Part shown: positions 26,296-35,815 of the stretch, piece after piece
Numbering within the stretch: position 1 is the stretch's first letter
Layout: each line of letters opens with the position of its first letter
DNA from: Gimesia alba
GTDB taxonomy: Bacteria; Planctomycetota; Planctomycetia; Planctomycetales; Planctomycetaceae
Assembly (NCBI RefSeq): GCF_007744675.1
Contig: NZ_CP036269.1
Span: 3,823,546 to 3,887,545, forward strand
DNA: 64,000 bases
Reading direction: 5' to 3'
Made by a program: the position numbers and the translations under genes
Notes under the pieces: model-generated
What the model was told of the DNA's origin: nothing
Databases searched by the model: none
The model's input: the letters and a program-made list of their open reading frames with translations, nothing else

Positions 26296-28245
26296 CTATT
26301 TACTGACAGGCTTCCAGAGACTTCCAAATCCTGGTCCATAGCCATAAGGGCCACGAGGACTGAAGACATAACCTCTCAAATCCTTGTTAAATCCATAGAA
26401 TGAATTACGGAAATAAAGCCAGGTATAGGGCTGATCTTCATACAGAATCTCATGGATTTTGCCATAAATTTTTGCCCGTTTGTCTTTATCGAATTCACGT
26501 CGCCCTTCTTCAAACAGTTTGTCAATTTCTGGATTGGAATATTGACCATAATTTCGAGGAGCGTCTGTTTTCCATAAATTGATTGAGGTATCAGGGTCCG
26601 TTCCTGTCCCCCATCCACCAAACATTGCCTGAAACTGATGATTACGTGCCTTATCCTGCATCACCGTAAACTCGGTTGGTTTGACTTCACAGATAATCCC
26701 AATCTGGTCCAGGTTTTCTTTGAGTAACGTACAGATAGAAAGGGATAAAGGCCTGTTTGCAGTCATGATCGTAAACCGGAATGGAATCATTTTCCCATCG
26801 AATTCCTTGTCTCGAATGCCATCTCCGTCATGATCGATCCAGCCTGCTTCGTCCAGCAGATCTTCTGCCTTGTTTAAATTCTGTTGAAACGGTTTGGTCA
26901 TTGGTTTGGGAGCCATCCAGGCCGTTTCGTGATAAATGCCGGTACATGGCTGGTACAATCCATAGCAGAGTTCATTCAGCATTTCTTTATGATTAAATGC
27001 ATAAGTCATTGCCTGACGCACTTTTTTATCTTTAAAGAATAAGGTTTCACAGTTCCAGCCAAAATAAAAGTAAACCCATTCCAGGCCATTCGCCTTTGTG
27101 CAGGTTTTATAAAAGTCTTCGTTTTCGGTTTGGGTTTTCCAGAGTTCAGGGTTGAGCGCCATTTCATCGATTTCCCCCTTTTTTAATGCGAGCAATGCAG
27201 TATTGGGGTCCTGAATAATTCTGAGTCGGACACGCTCAAAATAGGGCCGAGTACGAACTTCTTTTCCATCCTGCATGTACCAGCTTTCTCGACGCTTTAA
27301 AATGATTTCCTGCCCACGGACTCGTTTTTCAATTTCATAAGGCCCGCCGGTAACAGGTTCATTTTCATATTTTACGTGGTATTGGCTATCTTGCAGAGTT
27401 GGATCCGTTTCCAGTTCTTTCTCATAAATGTGCTTGGGGATAATGGGAAAGTTCAGGTTCCAGACGTTTGTCGGGAGCGCTTCTTTATGGAAAAAGACCA
27501 GAGTCTGATCATCATAGGCCTGAATCCATTTGAGTTGGTCGGTACCAGAGCGAACTGCAGGAACAGGAACTCTGGGGTTCATGATCGTCTTGAAAGTAAA
27601 CACAATGTCGTGTGCAGTGATGGGAGTGCCATCTGACCAGGTCAAATCATCTCGGAGAACGACTTTGTCGTATAACATGTCTTTACTGGTCTGCCAGGAG
27701 ACCACGGTGTCGGAAACTGCAAAAGGTCTAAAGTTCCAATCGAAACTGAAGAGGCCGAATCCGGTGAGAGAGGACACCTCAAACTCGACAGCAGAACTAC
27801 CCATGATTGGGTTGGTGCTCTTCAAGTCAGCACCCACATGCCGATTAATGGTCGCATTCCAATCGACTTCTTCAGCATTTTCAGGAAGTCGGCCGAGAGC
27901 ACTTAGAATCTTTTCGTTGATCTCCTGATTGGTATTTTTCAGCTTTAACGCTTCCTCCACACTAACCAATGGCTTTTCTTTGCTCTGACGTTCCCGTAGT
28001 AGCTCCAAACTATCCAGGACAGGCTGTTCTTCCCATTCAACCTCAGCATCCAGGTCGACTAAGCTGGGAGCATCAAATGGCTCTAAGAGAGGTTCTGGAG
28101 GAGCATCTTCTTTTGATGCCGTGTTTGAATTTTCTGATGACTCTTCGGTCATATCGGTTGAAGGTGATGGTCCAGGACATCCTGTGAGAGAGAACGTGAG
28201 CAAAATGATCAAAAGCAATAGATTCAGGCGGGGAACTAAATTCAT
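26296..28245 (-). CDS. ABC transporter substrate-binding lipoprotein (SBP family 5)
   Basis: This protein of about 649 residues has a lipoprotein signal (LTFSLTGC, Cys23) and then an acidic linker of about 90 residues. The SBP_bac_5 domain shows 'VVLRDDLTWSDGTPITAHDIVFTF' (about 200), 'RQAMTYAFNHKEML' and a 'DPDTSINLWKT' segment. It captures oligopeptides or related solutes and delivers them to the adjacent permeases. GAAGGAATATCC precedes ATG 28245. It is longer than E. coli OppA/DppA because of the N-terminal linker. A CAP-domain gene sits between it and the ATPase gene. Confidence 0.93.
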   Translation of the reverse strand: MNLVPRLNLLLLIILLTFSLTGCPGPSPSTDMTEESSENSNTASKEDAPPEPLLEPFDAPSLVDLDAEVEWEEQPVLDSLELLRERQSKEKPLVSVEEALKLKNTNQEINEKILSALGRLPENAEEVDWNATINRHVGADLKSTNPIMGSSAVEFEVSSLTGFGLFSFDWNFRPFAVSDTVVSWQTSKDMLYDKVVLRDDLTWSDGTPITAHDIVFTFKTIMNPRVPVPAVRSGTDQLKWIQAYDDQTLVFFHKEALPTNVWNLNFPIIPKHIYEKELETDPTLQDSQYHVKYENEPVTGGPYEIEKRVRGQEIILKRRESWYMQDGKEVRTRPYFERVRLRIIQDPNTALLALKKGEIDEMALNPELWKTQTENEDFYKTCTKANGLEWVYFYFGWNCETLFFKDKKVRQAMTYAFNHKEMLNELCYGLYQPCTGIYHETAWMAPKPMTKPFQQNLNKAEDLLDEAGWIDHDGDGIRDKEFDGKMIPFRFTIMTANRPLSLSICTLLKENLDQIGIICEVKPTEFTVMQDKARNHQFQAMFGGWGTGTDPDTSINLWKTDAPRNYGQYSNPEIDKLFEEGRREFDKDKRAKIYGKIHEILYEDQPYTWLYFRNSFYGFNKDLRGYVFSPRGPYGYGPGFGSLWKPVSK

Positions 28246-28379
28246 GGATATTCCTTCAATTAACTCCATTGAAAAGTCGGAAAATTCACCGGAGGACGAA
28301 GCGGCTTACTTTGCATAAAACAAAATTTAATTATTCGAACGCCTCAGGCTAGATTGTGGCAGACTAAGCCAAATAGAAC

Positions 28380-28442
28380 AAGGCTGATTTTGGTTTTAAA
28401 CGCAAGTTGCGTTTAGACTTAACATCAACCAAAATCAGCCTT
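28380..28442. repeat. Nested inverted repeat between two ABC importer genes
   Basis: A perfect 16-bp outer inverted repeat (28380-28395 and 28427-28442, AAGGCTGATTTTGGTT) encloses a second perfect 9-bp palindrome, TAAACGCAA-G-TTGCGTTTA (28397-28415). It is downstream of the minus-strand CAP gene and upstream of the binding-protein gene. No T-run follows in the minus direction, so it may be an attenuator, RNA-processing or mRNA-stability structure rather than a full terminator. Confidence 0.7.
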
Positions 28443-28495
28443 ATCATAATCACTTGGCAGTTCTGCGCTCAAGTGTCAGCTCTACCTGGCTCATC

Positions 28496-28951
28496 TTATT
28501 GAAAGACACCGACCCAGTAGTATTGACCATTCAGGACCATGTAGCCAAAGCCAGCCTGTGTTCCTGTGAGCATAATCGAATGGTGGGCGGGAGAAGCTAT
28601 CCAGCCATTGACGGCAGCAGCTGCCGATGTGGGGCCTTGGAAGATGATCTCAGGCCAAGGCAGGTTGCTGTGCTGGTAGTAGCCGGTTTGTGCCATCCAT
28701 TTTGCGTGCTCTTGCGCTTTCAAACACATCTTGGTGTTCAATGTCAGCGCTGGTAATCCGTTTCTGGCTCGTTCTTGATTGTGCAGCTTCAACAATTTCA
28801 GAATAGTAGGGTGCTTGATCAGCCAATCATGCTCACCCGCTTTTGGTTTTGCTGCTTCTTTAGGGGCTTCTTCTGAAGAAGCAGGCTGAATGAGCATCAG
28901 ACAAAACAGACTTGCTAAAACGACTCTCCATGATGGTTTTATTGTCATCAT
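28496..28951 (-). CDS. CAP (SCP/PR-1) domain protein, secreted
   Basis: This 151-residue protein has a signal peptide (about residues 1-27) and a single CAP domain: 'LLKLHNQERARNGLPAL', 'AQEHAKWMAQTGYYQHSN', 'GWIASPAHHSIML' and 'AGFGYMVLNGQYYWVGVF'. The usual CAP-cavity residues (His in QHSN and His in AHHS) are present. Bacterial CAP proteins are exported, and the role is unsettled (lipid or wall binding). Its position inside an oligopeptide transporter gene group is unusual. AGGA lies upstream of the twin ATGs at 28951/28948. Confidence 0.88.
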   Translation of the reverse strand: MMTIKPSWRVVLASLFCLMLIQPASSEEAPKEAAKPKAGEHDWLIKHPTILKLLKLHNQERARNGLPALTLNTKMCLKAQEHAKWMAQTGYYQHSNLPWPEIIFQGPTSAAAAVNGWIASPAHHSIMLTGTQAGFGYMVLNGQYYWVGVFQ

Positions 28952-28962
28952 CTTTTCCTAAT

Positions 28963-29071
28963 CTTTCCGTATAGGATGGTAAAATATTTCACCGGCATAA
29001 ACTTTACCGGTCCCGTAGACTGTGAAGGAAAGGTTAGCAATGGCAATTTCACTGGTCTACTGTACGGAAAG
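28963..29071. repeat. 109-bp element with terminal inverted repeats and two inner hairpins
   Basis: CTTTCCGTATAG (28963-28974) and its near reverse complement ending at 29071 form a 12-bp outer stem with one mismatch. Inside are GGTAAA/TTTACC (28978-28983, 29003-29008) and GTAGACTGTGAA pairing with TTCACTGGTCTAC (29015-29026, 29048-29060). Together they form a three-way-junction-like structure. It fills the gap between the ATPase gene and the CAP gene. It could be a structured leader of the CAP gene or a MITE relic. Confidence 0.6.
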
Positions 29072-29122
29072 CAGAAAATCAGGTCTTGGATCATATTGAC
29101 AAATCTACATATTACCCCTTGT

Positions 29123-30991
29123 TTACGCTTTAAATGCCTGTTTTTTCCTATCATTAACCCTCTTCTTGATTTGCATCAAGTCATCAGTGGGAATGGATTC
29201 GATCAACTTTCTTGTATACCCCTGTTGGGGATTCTGATAGATCATTTCTGACGGTCCGAGTTCCACCAGTTTTCCCTGATTCATCACCGCCATCATGTCA
29301 GACATAAATTTGACAACGCTCAAATCGTGGCTGATAAAAATGTATGTCAGGTTATACTGTTCCTGCAAATCTTTGAGTAAATTTAAGACTTGAGCCTGTA
29401 CTGAGACATCCAGGGCTGAGACAGATTCATCGCAAATGATAAATTCCGGTTCGACCGCTAAAGCGCGAGCAATTGAGATTCTTTGACGCTGCCCTCCTGA
29501 AAACTCGTGGGGATAGCGGTCCAGGTACTCAACGGGCAACCCGACTTCTTCCAATAGAGAGGCTGCCCGGTCGCGTCGATCCTGTTTGGATGCGCCTAAA
29601 TTATGCGCGATCATCGATTCGGTAATAATGGTGGAGACCATCATGCGAGGATTCAATGAACTGTAAGGGTCCTGAAAAATAATCTGGACCTTACGTCGAA
29701 ATGGTTTTCGGCCTCCCCGGCTCATATGGGCCAGATCGTTTCCCTCAAAGAGAATTTTCCCATCCGTGACAGGGGCGAGACCGACGATTGCCTTACCGGT
29801 TGTTGTTTTTCCGCAACCAGATTCCCCTACGAGTCCCAGTGTCTGACCACGATAAATATTTAATGAAATCCCATCAACGGCCTTCACGTGATCTACAGTT
29901 CTACGAAGAATTCCACTTTTGATCGGATAATAAACCTGAAGCTGGTCGAGACTCAAAATGGGGGCCTCCCCTTCTTTGACCAGTTGAGATTCGGGAAGCG
30001 CTTTGACATCAGCCGCCTGGTAACCCATTGTTTTCAACTCGGAAAGGGGATGCAACAACCTTTGGCGTCCATGTGAGGTCAAGTCATTGAACTGACTTTT
30101 ATCAAATTCCTTTTCCTCGATGAGATACTCGCCTGTCTCTGTTTCTTCAAAATCCATGAAATCAGAAACGGTTGGCAGACGCTTAAAAGTCGTATCTAAA
30201 GCCGGTCGACAGGCCAATAAGCCTTTTGTGTAGGGATGCTCCGGGTTTTCGAATATGTCAAGCACAGGCTTGTATTCCACTAATTTGCCACGGAACATGA
30301 CTGCGACATCATCTGCAATTTCCGCAATCACACTTAAATCATGGGTGATAAATAAAACGGACATTCCCCGTTCATCACGCAACTTCCGAAGCAGATTCAG
30401 GATTTGTGCCTGAATCGTAACATCCAGTGCCGTTGTGGGCTCATCAGCAATGAGTAATTCAGGGTTGCAACTTAATGCCATGGCAATCATCACCCGTTGT
30501 TTCTGTCCCCCCGACATCTCATGCGGATAACTCGAAAATCGGCGTTCCGGATCCAGAATCCCGACTTCGTGAAACAGTTCAATGGTACGTTGCTTTGCTT
30601 CAGCCGCAGTGACCTTCTGGTGCAGCATAATGGTTTCCATCACCTGTTTCCCAACGCGAAACACAGGGTTTAGTGATGTCCCGGGTTCCTGGAAAATCAT
30701 GCTGATATCACGGCCGCGAATATTCCGCATTTCCGGATCTGATAATTTCACCAGATCTTTTCCCAGAAACGATATTGAGCCTGCATCAATCTTGGCAGCG
30801 GTCTCAGGCAACAGCTTCATAATCGATAGCGAAGTGACAGACTTTCCTGAGCCGGATTCCCCCACCAGTCCCAGAGTTTTCCCTTTTTCGATTTTGACCG
30901 TCAAATCCTCAACTGCTTTCACTAGGCCACGGCCTGTGTGAAAATAGGTTTTTAAACCATTGATATCGAGTAAAGTCGCGGTGTCTGTCAT
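29123..30991 (-). CDS. Fused double ATPase of oligopeptide ABC importer (DppD-DppF type)
   Basis: This protein of about 622 residues has two complete ABC ATPase domains, about 1-265 and 330-610. Each has a Walker A ('GESGSGKS' and 'GESGCGKT'), a signature ('MSGGQKQR' and 'FSGGQRQR'), a Walker B with DEP or DES, and the oligopeptide-type tail ('[11 protein letters not shown]' and '[11 protein letters not shown]'). Fused DppD/DppF proteins are known, for example GsiA and YejF. It is the first gene of the importer set. AAGGA before ATG 30991 supports the start over the upstream reading from 31018. The linker of about 65 residues is acidic. Confidence 0.93.
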   Translation of the reverse strand: MTDTATLLDINGLKTYFHTGRGLVKAVEDLTVKIEKGKTLGLVGESGSGKSVTSLSIMKLLPETAAKIDAGSISFLGKDLVKLSDPEMRNIRGRDISMIFQEPGTSLNPVFRVGKQVMETIMLHQKVTAAEAKQRTIELFHEVGILDPERRFSSYPHEMSGGQKQRVMIAMALSCNPELLIADEPTTALDVTIQAQILNLLRKLRDERGMSVLFITHDLSVIAEIADDVAVMFRGKLVEYKPVLDIFENPEHPYTKGLLACRPALDTTFKRLPTVSDFMDFEETETGEYLIEEKEFDKSQFNDLTSHGRQRLLHPLSELKTMGYQAADVKALPESQLVKEGEAPILSLDQLQVYYPIKSGILRRTVDHVKAVDGISLNIYRGQTLGLVGESGCGKTTTGKAIVGLAPVTDGKILFEGNDLAHMSRGGRKPFRRKVQIIFQDPYSSLNPRMMVSTIITESMIAHNLGASKQDRRDRAASLLEEVGLPVEYLDRYPHEFSGGQRQRISIARALAVEPEFIICDESVSALDVSVQAQVLNLLKDLQEQYNLTYIFISHDLSVVKFMSDMMAVMNQGKLVELGPSEMIYQNPQQGYTRKLIESIPTDDLMQIKKRVNDRKKQAFKA

Positions 30992-31150
30992 AAGAGTTCC
31001 TTCTGAATTCAATTTCAAATCACCTGGATCGTTTCTGAGTATTTAAATTTCATTTGTCTCACTTTGTAATTTTGAAAGTGATTTGCGTATAATAGCGAAA
31101 CTTCTGTGAGATGGGAGAGGAAACGATCTAAACCTGGTGATTGGAAAAAA

Positions 31151-32101
31151 ATGAATGGCATTGTTGCGAGTCCTGTTATGAGAGTACTTCGATTCAGTTT
31201 ATTCCTGGCCTTGACTTGTTTGAGTACCAGCGGCTTTATTTTCGCGGAAGAAATCGCGTTTCCTAAAGTATTAACGCATTTTGTTCCTTATTCGAATAAT
31301 CCGATCTTTACAGCAGAAGGTCCCGGTCACTGGGATGTGAAAATACGAGAACGTGGATGGATTCTCAAGGAAGGTGATTTTTACCATCTCTGGTTTACCG
31401 GCTATGATGGAACCCGAGCAGGACTAAAAATGCTGGGATATGCCTGGTCTTGCGACGGGATTCATTGGACCCGCTCTCCCTGTAATCCGGTATACAAAAA
31501 ACACTGGGTTGAAGACATGATGGTTCTCAAACATGAGGGCACCTATCACATGTTCGCCGAAGGAAAAAATGATATCGCCCAGCATCTTATTTCGCATGAT
31601 GCCGTTAACTGGAAACGCGTGGGCCCCTTGGATGTTCGCTTGTCAAATGGGACTCCGATACCTGAAGGTCCGTATGGCACACCTGTTGTCTGGTTTGAAG
31701 AGGACCAGTGGTATCTCTTCTATGAACGGCGCGATGCCGGGATCTGGCTGGCAAGGTCTCCCGATCTCAAAGTCTGGACTAATTTGAATCATGATCAGCC
31801 CATTATGAAGCCGGGGCCCCAGCCGTATGACCAGAAGATGATCGCCATGAATCAGATCATTAAATACCAGGGAACCTATTACATGATCTTTCATGGGACC
31901 GCTGCAGCGCAAAAACCCTCTTTGTGGACAACAAATATCGCTGCATCCAAAGACCTGCTACATTGGAAAAAATATACCGGCAATCCTCTGACAAAACCCG
32001 AAGCCAATCAATCCAGTGGGTTATTAATTCCCGACGGAAAACGCTTTCGCCTCTACACAATGCACAATCAAGTCGACCTGAATTTACCCCAGGATCCTTG
32101 A
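31151..32101 (+). CDS. Five-bladed beta-propeller glycosidase-like protein, exported
   Basis: This protein of about 316 residues has a signal peptide ('VLRFSLFLALTCLSTSGFIF'). The mature part shows the repeated blades of GH43/GH32/GH130-like glycosidases: 'FYHLWFTGYDG', 'LGYAWSCDGIHWTRSP', 'YHMFAEGKNDIAQHLISHD', 'WYLFYERRDAGIWLARSPD' and 'YYMIFHGTAAA'. It most likely acts on an extracellular glycan, and the exact family and substrate are unclear. ATG 31151 is the most plausible start (GGA upstream); GTG 31106 and ATG 31178 are alternatives. It is divergent from the transporter gene set and followed by comEC 29 bp downstream. Confidence 0.78.
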   Translation: MNGIVASPVMRVLRFSLFLALTCLSTSGFIFAEEIAFPKVLTHFVPYSNNPIFTAEGPGHWDVKIRERGWILKEGDFYHLWFTGYDGTRAGLKMLGYAWSCDGIHWTRSPCNPVYKKHWVEDMMVLKHEGTYHMFAEGKNDIAQHLISHDAVNWKRVGPLDVRLSNGTPIPEGPYGTPVVWFEEDQWYLFYERRDAGIWLARSPDLKVWTNLNHDQPIMKPGPQPYDQKMIAMNQIIKYQGTYYMIFHGTAAAQKPSLWTTNIAASKDLLHWKKYTGNPLTKPEANQSSGLLIPDGKRFRLYTMHNQVDLNLPQDP

Positions 32102-32130
32102 TACCTGGATAGAACTGAATGGTCTGATCC

Positions 32131-34728
32131 ATGAGCAAATCCTTCTCTCAGATTTCTGCACAGGCACTGGGTCAGGATCCGGCTCAGAACAAAATAGAAC
32201 GTTCTCCCGCACTCAGTGTGCTGATCTGTTTTTCCCTGGGGATCTTAGTTGATTTCTGGTTTGCCTGGGAACTGGTCCATTGGCTCCTCTTTGGTTTCAT
32301 CCTCTCTGTTGGCTGGGCCGTCAGTTATCGATCGCGAAAGTATTCCATTGCGGCGGTCTTTCTGTTGCTTTTGACTATATGCCTGGGAGGCATGCGGCAC
32401 CATGAATTCTGGTTCTGTCATACTCCCAATTATATCACCCGCCTCTTAAAAACTTCGGGACATTCAGAAGACAATACCCGTCTTATTCGCGTGACGGGAG
32501 TGATCTGCAAAGAGCCACAGATCAAGACGCCTGCCGACGAGGAGCAGTTTAATCCGAAGCAGCCAGCACAACAGACGAATTTGATTCTTGACTGCAGGGA
32601 ACTCGATACAGGAACGGCAACCATTCCTGTCACCGGAAAAATCTTTGTTACCATTTATGATCAAGTGAATTCACTGCAACAAAATCAGCCCCATTTATTC
32701 TCAGTCGGTGATACCATTGATGTATGTGGAAAACTAAAGCTGTTCTCACCCAAAGATAACCCGCATGATTTTGACTTTCGTCAGCATTTTCGAAAAGAAC
32801 AAATTGATGCGATTCTGACTTTGAAGTCTTCACAGGCAGTCCATCTCATCGCCCAAACGCCGCCTTTCTCCTGGATCAGTGTGCGGAAACAGATCCATAA
32901 TTCATTTGCACAGATCATCAGAGATAACACAAGTGAAAGCACACAGCCGCTTGCGATGGCTTTATTACTGGGAGACCGTTCTAAACTCAGTTCAGGAATT
33001 CAAAAGAAATTCAGTCAATCCGGTTTGATCCATTTTTTGGCGATCTCAGGTTTACATATCGGTTTTTTTAGCGCGTTTATCTGGAGTATCTGTCATCTAG
33101 TAAATTTACCTAGAACAGTCGCCGTTTCACTGCTGCTGTTTGCAATTCTCTTTTATCTTTCCATCATTGAAATCCGTCCTCCGATCCTCCGCGCCGCTTC
33201 ATTTTGTGCGCTGGTCACACTGGGGTTGATCAGCTGGCGAGCAATTACCACTTTAAATCTGGTTTGTATTTCTGCGATCCTCATTTTGATTATCAATCCG
33301 ACCGACCTGTTTGATGTCGGAACGCAGCTTTCATTTCTGGCTGTTGCCTCAATCCTCTGGACCGTTCAGCAGGACTTTTTCCAAAACCCGTTTCAACAAA
33401 ACTGGATTCCGTTGCGTTGGAGAATTCTCGCCAGTGATCCAGTCTTGCAATCGCCGTTGCAATGGTGTTTGATTCGCTATTTTCGCTTGCTATACAGTGT
33501 GTTTCTGGTCACTTTTTTCATTTGGCTCGTAACGGCGCCACTTGTTCTCTATCACTTTAAATTACTTGCTCCGATTGGGCTTCTGGTCAACACGCTGATC
33601 TTTCCCTTTTTGTTTCTGATCCTCTTGCTGGGATACCTGCTGATCTTTCTGGGATCATGGATTCCATTTCTGGCGGGAGTGTTTGGCCTTATTTTTGACT
33701 ATAGCCTGCGAGTTCTGTTGTGGATTGTCGAATTTGCATCGTCTCTCCCTTATGCGCACTTTGATTTACCAGGACCACCCGTATGGTGGTTACTGGTGTA
33801 TTACTCATTGATTCTTATCGTGATCCGGCCTGGGAGTTTAAGATTCAATCGTTACCAGAACTGGTTACTGCAGAAGCTGCGTCTCGCACTGGTTCCAGCC
33901 TGGATGATTATCGGCATGTTGGTCCCTCTGCTGACAACAGAGACAAACGCTTTGCAATGCACATTTATCGCTGTCAATCATGGGATTTCTATTCTAATCG
34001 AATTACCTGATGGTCAGACGATCCTGTATGATGCCGGATCAATGTCTCCGGTCGAACAAACCTATGCAAAAATCAAAAATACATTGTTGGCCCATGGGGT
34101 TCGGCGAGTTGATTTACTGTTCATTTCCCATGCAGATCGCGATCACTATAATTCAGCTGCCGAATTGATCACCAACCACTATGTTCGTGAACTCGCATTT
34201 CCCCAGGCGTTTCTCAGGCGAGAACAGCCTGGGACACTTTCGTTGTGCAATACCGCAGCACGCAATCAAGTTCCCATCAAAATCATTGGCAGGGGGGATC
34301 GCTTCGATTTTGGTCCTCAAACTTCACTTGAAGTTCTCCATCCCAGATTTGCAGATAAGTATGAACAAGACAATCCGGCCAGCTTAGTGATTCTGCTTTC
34401 GCGCAAGGACCGAAAAATATTACTCACGGGCGATCTGGAAGGTCAGGGGTTGGAAAAACTGCTGACTGAAAATGCTGCCATGCCACTGGATATTCTACTT
34501 TCTCCACATCATGGCAGCGCAACGGCCAATACATCTGATTTGGATCGCTGGGCCAGACCTGACTACCTGATTGTCAGTGGCGGAAGGAAACAGACGATTC
34601 CCCAATTGCAAAGCGTCTTTTCGGCTAGCACTCAGATTTATTCGACCCGAAAGCACGGCGCAATCACCTGCCTGATCGACAACTCAGGGAATTTAGAAGT
34701 CATCCCGTTTCGCTCGGCAATGAATTGA
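32131..34728 (+). CDS. comEC: ComEC/Rec2 family DNA-uptake channel protein
   Basis: This is an 865-residue membrane protein. N-terminal helices (about 28-85) are followed by an OB-like soluble domain (roughly 100-255), then the competence domain beginning 'ALLLGDRSKLSSGIQKKFSQ', with 'SGLIHFLAISGLHIG' and about ten helices. The C-terminal metallo-beta-lactamase domain has 'ISHADRDHYNS', 'LLTGDLEGQG' and 'LSPHHGS'. It should carry single-stranded DNA across the inner membrane in natural transformation. The usual final Gly of the HxDxDHxxG motif is replaced by Ser. No other competence gene is nearby. Confidence 0.92.
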   Translation: MSKSFSQISAQALGQDPAQNKIERSPALSVLICFSLGILVDFWFAWELVHWLLFGFILSVGWAVSYRSRKYSIAAVFLLLLTICLGGMRHHEFWFCHTPNYITRLLKTSGHSEDNTRLIRVTGVICKEPQIKTPADEEQFNPKQPAQQTNLILDCRELDTGTATIPVTGKIFVTIYDQVNSLQQNQPHLFSVGDTIDVCGKLKLFSPKDNPHDFDFRQHFRKEQIDAILTLKSSQAVHLIAQTPPFSWISVRKQIHNSFAQIIRDNTSESTQPLAMALLLGDRSKLSSGIQKKFSQSGLIHFLAISGLHIGFFSAFIWSICHLVNLPRTVAVSLLLFAILFYLSIIEIRPPILRAASFCALVTLGLISWRAITTLNLVCISAILILIINPTDLFDVGTQLSFLAVASILWTVQQDFFQNPFQQNWIPLRWRILASDPVLQSPLQWCLIRYFRLLYSVFLVTFFIWLVTAPLVLYHFKLLAPIGLLVNTLIFPFLFLILLLGYLLIFLGSWIPFLAGVFGLIFDYSLRVLLWIVEFASSLPYAHFDLPGPPVWWLLVYYSLILIVIRPGSLRFNRYQNWLLQKLRLALVPAWMIIGMLVPLLTTETNALQCTFIAVNHGISILIELPDGQTILYDAGSMSPVEQTYAKIKNTLLAHGVRRVDLLFISHADRDHYNSAAELITNHYVRELAFPQAFLRREQPGTLSLCNTAARNQVPIKIIGRGDRFDFGPQTSLEVLHPRFADKYEQDNPASLVILLSRKDRKILLTGDLEGQGLEKLLTENAAMPLDILLSPHHGSATANTSDLDRWARPDYLIVSGGRKQTIPQLQSVFSASTQIYSTRKHGAITCLIDNSGNLEVIPFRSAMN

Positions 34729-34753
34729 ACGAATGATTCAGGCCTGACGATTT

Positions 34754-35704
34754 TCAGTCCAGTCCAATGGAATTGATCAACTCTTCGTGCGCTCGCAGCT
34801 CAAGAACTCTGTGCCTGAGTAGTTTTCGCATATCACTTAGCGTCTTCACTGTCTTCTGAAAATTCTCATTTGCTTCTGCCAGTTCTGAATAATGTTTTTC
34901 CCCTTGCGAGATACAACGATTCAGATTCAGTAGATTGGGGGTAAACCCTTTTTTCAGGTCATCTACGATCGAAGATGATACTTCTTTGATTTCTTCACAC
35001 AGCTGATGAATTTCCCCGCGATCCTTCAGACGTTCTTCGACAGATAACTGTTTGGTTGAAATCGAGGTGTCTTTTTTTCTCAAAGACGTTTCATCAACTA
35101 ATCTGCCAAAGGGGTTGAAATTCTGTTTTTCTTTTGTTGTTTCAATATCCAGTTTTTTAAGTGCGTTAATTGCTTTTTTGAAATGGGGAGAAAGTTCAAG
35201 TGTTCGCGAAAAACTCGAATGCGCCTGGGTATGGTTTTTCATTTCCAGATAGACATTGCCCAGGTTGAAGTTTGCATCAACCATATCCGGGTCAAACACG
35301 ATGGCCTGTTTATAGGCGGTGACCGCCATGCTTAACTGATTTAATCCTTTATGAGCAATTCCCATATTATAGAACGCGTCAGCCGATTTTTTATCTTTCT
35401 GAACAGCTTTACGCAACACATTGAGCGCTTGCTTGTATTCTCCCATACGGTTATAGATCGCCCCGATATTAATATAAGGCGAGGCATCGGCAGGCGATAA
35501 TCGAGCCAGTTGTTCAAAATGCTTGATGGCATCCTGGTACTGCTTTAATTGAAAATAAGCAGCAGCAATTCCCGCGTGTGCTTTTTTTTCGGCAGGTTTG
35601 ATGCTCAAAATTCGCTGGTAGATTTCAACCGCCTGAGAAATGTTGCGGTCTTTTATTTGCTTGCGCGCCTGCTGGAATAGTTCTGTGATTTTTGAGTCAC
35701 TCAT
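34754..35704 (-). CDS. Tetratricopeptide-repeat protein
   Basis: This 316-residue protein has no signal peptide. The first 180 residues are about five TPRs ('AVEIYQRILSIKPAEKKAHAGIAAAYFQL' type, then 'AYKQAIVFDPDMVDANFNLGNVYLEM'). The second half (about 200-316) is charged and probably coiled coil. TPR proteins are scaffolds, and the partner is unknown. GGAGGAGAGGAA upstream of ATG 35704 is a strong ribosome-binding region. It is convergent with comEC (25 bp gap) and lies downstream of a winged-helix gene on the same strand. Confidence 0.86.
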   Translation of the reverse strand: MSDSKITELFQQARKQIKDRNISQAVEIYQRILSIKPAEKKAHAGIAAAYFQLKQYQDAIKHFEQLARLSPADASPYINIGAIYNRMGEYKQALNVLRKAVQKDKKSADAFYNMGIAHKGLNQLSMAVTAYKQAIVFDPDMVDANFNLGNVYLEMKNHTQAHSSFSRTLELSPHFKKAINALKKLDIETTKEKQNFNPFGRLVDETSLRKKDTSISTKQLSVEERLKDRGEIHQLCEEIKEVSSSIVDDLKKGFTPNLLNLNRCISQGEKHYSELAEANENFQKTVKTLSDMRKLLRHRVLELRAHEELINSIGLD

Positions 35705-35753
35705 GATCGAGTTCCTCTCCTCCAGGGCGCTCCAGGGAATATGTAATTCTGTC

Positions 35754-35795
35754 TCCCTGATAGCAGAGACGTGCCCTGCTCTCTGCTATCAGGGA
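35754..35795. repeat. Perfect 16-bp inverted repeat between winged-helix and TPR genes
   Basis: TCCCTGATAGCAGAGA (35754-35769) and its exact reverse complement (35780-35795) flank a 10-nt loop. It lies between two minus-strand genes, 20 bp after the first and 50 bp before the start of the next. There is no T-run on either side. It may be an attenuator, terminator without U-tract, or protein operator. Confidence 0.7.
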
Positions 35796-35815
35796 AAAGA
35801 AATGGCAAACTATCC

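Noticed and set aside
28976-29251. Open frame of 91 codons with repeated NFTG words
   Set aside because: The repeats come from the inverted-repeat element at 28963-29071, and the frame then enters the ATPase gene in antisense.
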